Made by a program: the position numbers and the translations under genes
From: Gammaproteobacteria bacterium
GTDB lineage: Bacteria; Pseudomonadota; Gammaproteobacteria; UBA5335; SLRW01
Assembly (NCBI GenBank): GCA_007134115.1
Contig: SLLK01000369.1
Location: forward strand, 1 to 9,493
DNA: 9,493 nt
Direction: 5' to 3'
In this document: in pieces, positions 1 through 5,209 of the stretch
How positions within the stretch are numbered: the stretch's first letter is position 1
Layout of the letters: every line of letters begins with the position of its first letter
The notes under the pieces: model-generated
The model's input: the letters and a program-made list of their open reading frames with translations, nothing else
What the model was told of the DNA's origin: nothing
Database searches by the model: none

Positions 1-1332
1 AGCATGCGCGCGCCCGGCATGTCGCTGATGCGGATGCCGGTGTTCGTGTGGATGATGCTGATCACCTCGTTCCTGATCATCTTCGCGTTCCCCCCGTTTA
101 CGATCGCGCTGACGCAGATCATCTTCGACCGCACCTTCGGCACGCTCTTCTACGTGCCCGAGGCGGGGGGCCTACCGATCCTGTGGCAGCACCTGTTCTG
201 GATCTTCGGGCACCCGGAGGTGTACATCATCATCCTGCCGGCGTTCGGCGTGATCTCCGAGATCATCCCCACGTTCAGCCGCAAGCCGCTGTTCGGCTAC
301 CCGGTGATGATCCTCTCCGGCATCTTCATCGGCTTCATGGGCTTCGCGGTGTGGGCGCACCACATGTTCACCACCGGCCTCGGTCCGGTCGCGAACACCG
401 CGTTCAGCCTCACGAGCTTCGTGATCGGCATTCCGACCGGCGTGAAGGTCTTCAACTGGGTCGGCACCATGTGGGGCGGCGCGATCCGCTTCGCCGTCCC
501 GATGCTCTACGCCATCGCGTTCCTGTTCATGTTCGTGCTCGGCGGCATCACCGGGATCATGCTGGCCATGCCGCCGTTCGACGCTCAGGCGCACGACAGC
601 TACTTCGTGGTCGCCCACTTCCACTACGTGATGGGCGGCGGCGCGCTGTTCGCCTTCTTCGGGGCGGTGTACTACTGGTTCCCGAAGGTGACCGGCAAGA
701 TGATTTCGGAGCGAATCGGCAAGATCGCGTTCACGTTCTTCTTCGTCGGGTTCAACATGATCTTCATGCCGCAGCACTTCGTGGGGCTCCTCGGCATGCC
801 CCGCCGCGTGCAGACCTACGACGAAGGGTTCGGCTTCGAGATCTACAACCTGATCTCGACCTCCGGAACGTTCGTGATGGGCACCGGGATGGTGCTGATC
901 CTGCTCAGCGTCATCTGGGCGTTCAAGTACGGCAAACCGGCCGGAAACGACCCCTGGGACGGCCGCACGCTCGAGTGGACCACCACCAGCCCACCGGTGC
1001 ACCACAACTTCGATCGGCTGCCGATCGCGCTCGACCGGGACGCGTTCTGGGCGCGGAAGCACCCTGAACTGGCGCATCCGGACGATCCGGCGCTCTACGA
1101 CCGCGACTACGACGCCGGCGGGATCCACATGCCCGGGCAGTCGTGGTACCCGTTCCTGATGTCGCTGTTCATCGTGATCGGCGCGTACGGGATCCTGTAC
1201 CAGAACTTCGTACTGGCCGGACTGATGGGCGCGCTGGTCGTGTTCAGCACCTACGGTTGGGCGTTCGAAGGAGTGGGCGGGCACCACGTGCACCCCGAGT
1301 CGACCGAAGCCAAGGAAGGAGCGACCGACTGA
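1..1332 (+). CDS. ctaD: Cytochrome c oxidase subunit I, 3' part (5' end outside window)
   Basis: Catalytic subunit of a proton-pumping heme-copper oxidase in the cytoplasmic membrane, reducing O2 with electrons from cytochrome c. The frame is open from base 1, so the ATG at 4 is internal and the N-terminal helices are missing. Counting from that ATG, GHPEVY at 69-74 holds a CuB histidine (H70), the A1-type proton-path glutamate (E72) and the cross-linked tyrosine (Y74). HH119-120 are the other CuB ligands, PTGVK at 144-148 holds the K-channel Thr and Lys, and AHFHY at 204-208 supplies the heme a3 and heme a histidines (H205, H207). After the last core helix come a hydrophilic linker (~310-380) and two further helices (~383-399 and ~402-419), the extension known from Bacillus caa3 subunit I. 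Third positions are almost all G/C, unlike genes to the right. It overlaps the next ATG by one base (TGATG). Family identity is certain; the source taxon is not, but it does not look like a typical gammaproteobacterial subunit I. Confidence 0.95.
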   Translation, partial: SMRAPGMSLMRMPVFVWMMLITSFLIIFAFPPFTIALTQIIFDRTFGTLFYVPEAGGLPILWQHLFWIFGHPEVYIIILPAFGVISEIIPTFSRKPLFGYPVMILSGIFIGFMGFAVWAHHMFTTGLGPVANTAFSLTSFVIGIPTGVKVFNWVGTMWGGAIRFAVPMLYAIAFLFMFVLGGITGIMLAMPPFDAQAHDSYFVVAHFHYVMGGGALFAFFGAVYYWFPKVTGKMISERIGKIAFTFFFVGFNMIFMPQHFVGLLGMPRRVQTYDEGFGFEIYNLISTSGTFVMGTGMVLILLSVIWAFKYGKPAGNDPWDGRTLEWTTTSPPVHHNFDRLPIALDRDAFWARKHPELAHPDDPALYDRDYDAGGIHMPGQSWYPFLMSLFIVIGAYGILYQNFVLAGLMGALVVFSTYGWAFEGVGGHHVHPESTEAKEGATD

Positions 1333-1393
1333 TGGCCGCGCACGCACCGGCCCAGGCGGCCGACGCTGCCGCACCCGCCGTCCACGGCTGGAA
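1332..1393 (+). pseudogene. ctaE: N-terminal stub of the gene after ctaD, probably oxidase subunit III
   Basis: An ATG at 1332 overlaps the ctaD stop and opens a frame beginning MAAHAPAQAADAAAPAVHGW, an Ala/His-rich soluble start such as often precedes the first helix of subunit III. A GGAAGGAG sequence at 1314-1321 could serve as ribosome binding site. No membrane helix follows. From about 1392 the frame runs through hairpin DNA and into the start of the deacetylase gene out of frame, stopping at 1559, with no oxidase-like residues. I infer that only ~20 codons are original and the rest was lost at the join. The subunit III assignment rests on the usual ctaD-ctaE order, not on recognisable homology; a small subunit IV-like protein is the alternative. 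Confidence 0.5.
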
Positions 1394-1400
1394 GAGTATC
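1386..1400. other. Join between two DNA segments of different origin
   Basis: Left of here the DNA codes for an oxidase operon with near-total G/C third positions. Right of here come a terminator-like hairpin and genes of gammaproteobacterial type with mixed third positions. The second oxidase gene is cut after ~20 codons, which a natural operon end would not do. No direct repeat, inverted terminal repeat, tRNA end or recombinase gene is visible beside it. The exact break cannot be fixed without a relative for comparison; the interval is where oxidase-like coding ends and the TGA-plus-hairpin unit begins. An assembly chimera and a real rearrangement are both possible. Confidence 0.6.
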
Positions 1401-1409
1401 AGGCAGTGT

Positions 1410-1438
1410 GAACACACCGGGCGTCGCCCGGTGTGTTC
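1410..1438 (+). terminator. Terminator-like perfect stem-loop
   Basis: A perfect inverted repeat centred on T1424 has arms GAACACACCGGGCG and CGCCCGGTGTGTTC, allowing a GC-rich stem of about 13 bp with a 3-nt loop. The tail after it (TGCTGTGTCTCCT) is T-rich but not a clean U-tract, so it is a plausible rather than perfect rho-independent terminator. It starts at the TGA at 1409-1411, in frame with CTGGAAGAGTATCAGGCAGTG (read as LEEYQAV), as if it ended a gene whose body has been replaced. Being symmetrical, it could act on either strand, but only the + strand has a candidate gene to end. Confidence 0.6.
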
Positions 1439-1458
1439 TGCTGTGTCTCCTCAGGCGT

Positions 1459-1509
1459 CCCCGGGTAAACCTGCCGGGGTCCCATCCCTGCGACCATGTG
1501 CCGCAGGGA
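1459..1509 (+). other. Two tandem stem-loops upstream of the deacetylase gene
   Basis: CCCCGG at 1459-1464 pairs with CCGGGG at 1474-1479 around a 9-nt loop. Six bases later TCCCTGCG at 1485-1492 pairs perfectly with CGCAGGGA at 1502-1509, again around a 9-nt loop. They lie 35-85 nt before the GTG start at 1544, so if transcription begins upstream of them they would form a structured leader. I recognise no riboswitch or tRNA in them, and no convincing -35/-10 pair in 1439-1543. Confidence 0.45.
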
Positions 1510-1531
1510 AGTCGGGTACCATGGGTTCACT

Positions 1532-1537
1532 GGAGGG
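1532..1537 (+). promoter_or_regulatory. Ribosome binding site fixing the deacetylase start
   Basis: GGAGGG lies 6 nt before the GTG at 1544. The upstream in-frame ATG at 1496 has no such site and sits inside the second stem-loop. Starting at GTG also puts a proper lipoprotein signal at the N-terminus. Confidence 0.75.
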
Positions 1538-1543
1538 TGTCTG

Positions 1544-2329
1544 GTGCCTAAAGCCTTGACTATTACCGGCCTGGTGCTGTCCTCGGTGCTGGCCGCCGGG
1601 TGCGCCTCGACCATGCCCCAAACGCTGGTCGATGAATTCGCCGACGCGCATCCCGCCGCGGCGCCCGAAGAGGCGCCACGTGTGCGCCGGGTGGCGCCCG
1701 CGGTGCTTTCGCGCGGCGCGACCGACCAGCCTTTGGTGGCGCTGACTTTCGATGCCTGCAGCACCTGGGTGGAGGCCGACTATGATGCGCAGGTGATCGC
1801 CGTGCTGCGCGAGCATGAGGCGCCGGCAACGCTTTTCCTGGGGGGGCTGTGGATGTTGCGCTTCGATGCCCTGACCCGTGAGCTGCATGATGACCCCTTG
1901 TTCGAGATTGCCAACCACGCGCATGCGCATCCGGATATGACCGAACTGGATACAGGGAAAGTGGACCGCGAACTCGCGTTTGCGCAACTGGCCGCGTTAT
2001 CAGTGACCGGCGAGCAGCCGCTGTATTTCCGGCCGCCCTATGTACGCAAGAATGCGCAGCTGGTTGAGCGTGCTGCGGCACTGGGTCTGCTCACCGTGCA
2101 GTATGATCTTGCCAGCGGTGATGCGGACGAGGCGCTGGCAGCCGCGGATATCGCCGCCCATGTGCTGGACAACGTGCGACCCGGCAGCATCGTCGTGCTG
2201 CACATGAACAATCCCGACTTGCCCACCGCCGAGGCGTTGCCGGACATTCTGGCCGGACTGAAGGAACGGGGGCTGGAGCCGGTGACGGTGTCCCGCCTGC
2301 TGGAGGCGGGGGCGGTACCGGACATCTGA
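1544..2329 (+). CDS. Lipoprotein polysaccharide deacetylase (NodB domain)
   Basis: A 261-residue protein predicted to remove acetyl groups from an envelope or secreted polysaccharide. Residues 1-20 form a lipoprotein signal with lipobox LAAGC (C20); Ala at +2 favours the outer membrane. A Pro/Ala/Glu-rich spacer follows to ~60, then the NodB-type domain at ~62-255. Visible motifs are TFDAC at 68-72 (D70 as catalytic base), NHAHAHP at 124-130 with metal ligands H125 and H129, RPPY at 163-166, and VVLH ending at H220. The second Asp of the usual TFDD, a metal ligand in the family, is Ala71, so metal binding or activity may differ. The gene starts at GTG 1544 behind a strong ribosome binding site. 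It has no partner genes; a terminator-like hairpin precedes it and the next gene seems to have its own promoter. The fold is clear, the substrate unknown. Confidence 0.87.
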   Translation: MPKALTITGLVLSSVLAAGCASTMPQTLVDEFADAHPAAAPEEAPRVRRVAPAVLSRGATDQPLVALTFDACSTWVEADYDAQVIAVLREHEAPATLFLGGLWMLRFDALTRELHDDPLFEIANHAHAHPDMTELDTGKVDRELAFAQLAALSVTGEQPLYFRPPYVRKNAQLVERAAALGLLTVQYDLASGDADEALAAADIAAHVLDNVRPGSIVVLHMNNPDLPTAEALPDILAGLKERGLEPVTVSRLLEAGAVPDI

Positions 2330-2373
2330 ACAGGCGATGGGTGGGCAGCGCATGGTTGCTGCGCGGAACGGCT

Positions 2374-2393
2374 GTGGCGGCTTCATCCGCCGC
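2374..2393 (+). other. Short stem-loop after the deacetylase gene
   Basis: GTGGCGG at 2374-2380 can pair with CCGCCGC at 2387-2393 (7 pairs, one G-U) around CTTCAT. No T-run follows, so as a terminator it is weak. The rest of 2330-2410 shows nothing recognisable. Confidence 0.25.
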
Positions 2394-2409
2394 ACTCGTG
2401 CGCTATTCC

Positions 2410-2418
2410 TGATAAAAT
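2410..2418 (+). promoter_or_regulatory. Extended -10 promoter element
   Basis: TGATAAAAT matches the extended -10 form: TG, one base, then TAAAAT, which fits TATAAT at 5 of 6 positions. It stands in otherwise GC-rich DNA 32 nt before the ATG at 2451. No good -35 box lies at the usual distance, which is acceptable for extended -10 promoters. It would give a leader of about 25 nt for the small gene downstream. Confidence 0.5.
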
Positions 2419-2450
2419 GGGCGGCGTATTTCCCCACAGCGAGATCTTCC

Positions 2451-2750
2451 ATGCAGGACGAAGAAAACGCCTTTGAAGCGGCTGCGCGCGAGGCCGTCGA
2501 CCTGGGCAACCGGCTGGCGGATGCCGACGAGGCGTCCGATTTGTGGGACGTGGCCGACGGGTTGCTGGCCGGCGCCATTCATTACTGGTTGTACACCCGT
2601 CAGCCGTGCGCCGATATGGCGTGCGAGGATTGTGAGGAAGTGCGCACGGCCGGACAGCGGCTGGCGCTGTTGCGGAAGTTCATTGATGAGTCGGCGCGCG
2701 ACAGCGAGTATTTTCACTCACCCAATGATTACGGCGTGGGTCGCGCCTGA
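2451..2750 (+). CDS. Small acidic cysteine-containing protein, function unknown
   Basis: A 99-residue protein I do not recognise. It begins MQDEENAFEA at the ATG 32 nt after an extended -10 element; an upstream in-frame ATG at 2345 would place the promoter inside the gene and is less likely. The first ~48 residues look helical and acidic. C53, C58 and C61 form a C-x4-C-x2-C cluster (QPCADMACEDCEE), which together with H44 or H89 could bind a metal, although it may be just a conserved loop. There is no signal peptide or membrane segment, so it should be cytoplasmic. The ribosome binding site is weak (GAGA at 2441-2444). Its last 22 bases overlap the end of oxyR on the other strand. Codon use fits its right-hand neighbours, so it is probably a real resident gene. 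Confidence 0.65.
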   Translation: MQDEENAFEAAAREAVDLGNRLADADEASDLWDVADGLLAGAIHYWLYTRQPCADMACEDCEEVRTAGQRLALLRKFIDESARDSEYFHSPNDYGVGRA

Positions 2751-3682
2751 ACGGACGTTTCTGCCGCCGGTGTGACGCCCGGAATCGCGCATTCCATGAC
2801 GGTCTGGTGCAGTAACTCGATGGCTTCCGGGCGCGGAAAACTGCGTCGCCACGCCAGGCCGATCACCCGGCCGGGGGCCGGCGCTTCAAAATCGCGCACA
2901 CTGAGTAACTCGTCGTCCGGCCCGTTGACCGAAGAAGCCGGCAATACGGTAATGCCCAGGCCGCTGGCCACCATGTGCCGGATGGTCTCCAGGCTGCTGC
3001 CCTCCATGCTGCGCTGCAGCCCCCGCCCATCACCGGCGTGACGGTACTGGCATTCCGGGCAGGCCCTGAGCACCTGGTCGCGAAAACAATGCCCCTGACC
3101 GAGCAGCAGCAACTCCTCGTCGGCCAGCTCCGGCGCTGCGATGCGCGCGCGCGCGGCCCACGGGTGGCTGGTGGGCATCAGTACCCGGAAGGGTTCCTCG
3201 TAAAGCGCCCGGGTCAGTACGCCGGTATGCTCAAAAGGCAGTGACAGTATGACGGCGTCCACCGCGCCATGGCGCAATTGTTCGGCGAGGTTGGCGGTGT
3301 AGTTCTCCTCGATGATCAGCGGCATGTCAGGCGCGCGTTGTCGCAACCGGGGCACCAGGTGCGGCAACAGGTAGGGACCCACGGTAAAGATCACGCCCAG
3401 GCGCAGTGTGCCCGCCAGCGGATCGCGACCCTCGGCGGCAATCGCCTTGACCCGATCCGCTTCCTCCAGCACGCGACTGGCCTGTTCTATCACCCGTTGT
3501 CCCACCGCAGTCGCTACCACCTCACTGCCGGTGCGTTCGAACAGCTTGATATCCAGCTCTGTTTCCAGCTTGCGTACGGCCACGCTGAGTGTGGGCTGAC
3601 TGACAAAGCAGGCTTCCGCGGCGCGTCCGAAGTGGCGTTCGCGGGCGATGGCGACCACATAGCGCAGTTCGGTCAGGGTCAT
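2729..3682 (-). CDS. oxyR: Hydrogen peroxide-sensing LysR-type regulator OxyR
   Basis: A 317-residue LysR-family activator that senses H2O2 through a reversible disulfide and switches on peroxide defence genes (catalase, peroxiredoxin, iron control). Residues 1-60 are the winged HTH, with HFGRAA at 17-22 and VSQPTLS at 27-33; ~90-300 is the sensor domain. GHCFRDQVLRAC puts the peroxidatic and resolving cysteines at C199 and C208, the same numbers and spacing as in E. coli OxyR. SSLETI at 229-234 and GLGITVLP at 241-248 also match the family. An extra Cys follows at 211 (CPEC). GGAG lies 5 nt before the ATG, and the ATGA overlap with the hemF stop suggests translational coupling. The 3' end overlaps the convergent small gene by 22 bases. 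The C-terminus is ~12 residues longer than usual. Identity is secure from the redox motif. Confidence 0.95.
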   Translation of the reverse strand: MTLTELRYVVAIARERHFGRAAEACFVSQPTLSVAVRKLETELDIKLFERTGSEVVATAVGQRVIEQASRVLEEADRVKAIAAEGRDPLAGTLRLGVIFTVGPYLLPHLVPRLRQRAPDMPLIIEENYTANLAEQLRHGAVDAVILSLPFEHTGVLTRALYEEPFRVLMPTSHPWAARARIAAPELADEELLLLGQGHCFRDQVLRACPECQYRHAGDGRGLQRSMEGSSLETIRHMVASGLGITVLPASSVNGPDDELLSVRDFEAPAPGRVIGLAWRRSFPRPEAIELLHQTVMECAIPGVTPAAETSVQARPTP

Positions 3683-4599
3683 GTCTGCTCCAGCCAGTCG
3701 CGCGGGCGCAGGTAGTCGCCGAGCGCTTCCTCCGGCGTACCGGGTTGTGGCTGCCAGTCATAGCGCCAGCGTACTTCCGGGGGCAGGGACATTAATATGG
3801 ACTCGGTGCGTCCGCGTGATTGCAATCCGAACAGGGTGCCGCGGTCGTAGACCAGATTGAACTCGGCATAACGGCCGCGGCGGTAGAGCTGAAAGTCACG
3901 TTCACGCTCACTCCAGGGCAGCGCCTGGCGGCGCTCCACGATGGGCAAATAGGCGGGCAGGTAGTGATCGCCCACATGACGCATGAAGTCGAAGCAGCGG
4001 CTGAAGCCCCATGCGTCCAGGTCGTCGAAGAACAGGCCACCCACGCCGCGTGTTTCATCGCGATGCGGCAGATAAAAATACTCGTCGCACCAGCGCTTGA
4101 AGCGCGGGTACACGTCTTCGCCGAAGGGCTGGCAGGCGGCGCGCGCCGTGCGGTGCCAGTGCAGCACGTCTTCCTCAAAGGGATAAAATGGTGTCAGGTC
4201 GAAGCCGCCGCCAAACCACCACACCGGGGCCGCGTCCTCGCGGGTGGCCACGAACAGGCGCACGTTGGCGTGAGAGGTGGGCACGTAAGGGTTGCGCGGA
4301 TGAATCACAAGTGACACGCCCAGCGCCTCGAAGCGGCGCCCGGCCAGTTCGGGGCGGCGGGCGCTGGCCGCTGCCGGCAGGCCCTCGCCGTGCACATGCG
4401 AGAAATTCACGCCGGCCTTTTCGAATACAGCACCGTCTTCAAGCACCCGGCTGCGCCCGCCGCCCCCTTCGGGGCGCTCCCAGGCGTCCTCGCGGAAGGA
4501 GCCGTCACTTTCCAGCCCCTGCAGACCCTTGCAGATACGCTCCTGCAGATCGAGCAGGTAATCCTTGGCAGCAGCGGCACTGACCTCGTCGTGATTCAT
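3679..4599 (-). CDS. hemF: Oxygen-dependent coproporphyrinogen III oxidase
   Basis: A cytoplasmic, usually dimeric enzyme that uses O2 to decarboxylate two propionate side chains of coproporphyrinogen III, giving protoporphyrinogen IX in heme synthesis. The 306 residues match the family length (E. coli 299). Signature blocks are present in order: GGRSRVL at 47-53, HPRNPYVPTSHANVR at 100-114, WWFGGGFDLTPFYPFEEDV at 127-145, LPHRDETRGVGGLFFDDL at 177-194 and the C-terminal FNLVYDRGTLFGLQ at 247-260. A GGAG ribosome binding site lies 7 nt before the ATG. The start overlaps the tsaC stop and the stop overlaps the oxyR start, each by ATGA, so the three are probably translated as a coupled unit. 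The gene implies aerobic or microaerobic life. No truncation or missing motif is visible. Confidence 0.97.
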   Translation of the reverse strand: MNHDEVSAAAAKDYLLDLQERICKGLQGLESDGSFREDAWERPEGGGGRSRVLEDGAVFEKAGVNFSHVHGEGLPAAASARRPELAGRRFEALGVSLVIHPRNPYVPTSHANVRLFVATREDAAPVWWFGGGFDLTPFYPFEEDVLHWHRTARAACQPFGEDVYPRFKRWCDEYFYLPHRDETRGVGGLFFDDLDAWGFSRCFDFMRHVGDHYLPAYLPIVERRQALPWSERERDFQLYRRGRYAEFNLVYDRGTLFGLQSRGRTESILMSLPPEVRWRYDWQPQPGTPEEALGDYLRPRDWLEQT

Positions 4600-5183
4600 G
4601 AGCTGGCTCCGTCACCGGGTCCCCGGCGCAACACTTTGCCGCTGACGGCATCGTGGATGGCGGTCGGGCCGTTCAGCCCGCCAACGGCGCCGGATATTAC
4701 CAGATCAGGGCCGTCGCCGAGTCGTCGCCGGACTTGCAGCGCGCTGCGTGCCGGCGGTCGTCCGCTGCGGTTGGCGCTGGTGGAGACCAGCACGCTGTCG
4801 CAGGCCCGGCACAGTTCTGCCGCCAGCGGGTGGTCGGTGACGCGCACGGCCAGTGTGTCACGCCCCCCGCTGAGCCACTCAGGGGTGTCCGGGTGGGCCG
4901 GTGCGACCCAGGTGACCGGCCCCGGCCATGAGGCCAGCATGCGTCGGCGTGCGGCGACGGGCAGGTCGCCCAGCCAGGGTTCCAGCTGCGCGGCGTCGGC
5001 AGCAATCAGGATCAGGCCCTTGCTTGCGACACGCCCCTTGAGTGCCAGCACTTTTGCCACCGCGTCGGGTGACAGCGGATGACAGCCCAGGCCATAAACG
5101 CCCTCGGCAGGACAGGCGATGACCCCGCCGGTGAGGATCACCCGGCGGGCATGTCGCAACTGCGTGGGGTGCATGGTGGTCAT
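4596..5183 (-). CDS. tsaC: Threonylcarbamoyl-AMP synthase (TsaC/YrdC type)
   Basis: Makes threonylcarbamoyl-AMP from threonine, bicarbonate and ATP, the first step of t6A formation at position 37 of ANN-decoding tRNAs; TsaB/D/E transfer the group. The 195-residue single-domain form matches TsaC rather than the longer Sua5. Motifs seen: GVYGLGC at 28-34, the K-x-R-x3-K set (K49, R51, K55) followed by GLILI, WPGPVT at 86-91, LAVRVTDHPL at 111-120 and STSAN at 134-138. The usual PTE before GVYG reads PAE (residues 25-27), replacing a conserved threonine. The start is taken at MTTMHP because homology to E. coli YrdC begins there; Met4 at 5174 is an equal alternative. The frame continues open upstream into topA without homology, and neither start has a clear ribosome binding site. 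It lies 26 nt after topA and overlaps hemF by ATGA. Confidence 0.93.
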   Translation of the reverse strand: MTTMHPTQLRHARRVILTGGVIACPAEGVYGLGCHPLSPDAVAKVLALKGRVASKGLILIAADAAQLEPWLGDLPVAARRRMLASWPGPVTWVAPAHPDTPEWLSGGRDTLAVRVTDHPLAAELCRACDSVLVSTSANRSGRPPARSALQVRRRLGDGPDLVISGAVGGLNGPTAIHDAVSGKVLRRGPGDGASS

Positions 5184-5209
5184 CCGGCAACGGTGCGCGG
5201 CGAGTCGGT

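Noticed and set aside
172..1374. 400-codon open frame on the - strand opposite ctaD
   Set aside because: It mirrors ctaD; its translation is rich in Arg, His and Glu with no domain, as expected from the reverse strand of GC3-rich DNA.
1496..1543. Upstream ATG as start of the deacetylase
   Set aside because: It lies inside the second stem-loop, has no ribosome binding site, and would bury the lipoprotein signal behind 16 non-hydrophobic residues.
1400..1545. tRNA, attachment site or insertion sequence end at the join
   Set aside because: No T-loop consensus, CCA end, direct repeat pair or transposase fragment is visible; the hairpins have no tRNA layout.
1143..1559. 138-codon + strand frame spanning the end of ctaD, the join and the deacetylase start
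   Set aside because: Only the part from the ATG at 1332 to about 1393 looks like a gene start. Upstream it is out of frame with ctaD and downstream it crosses the hairpins.
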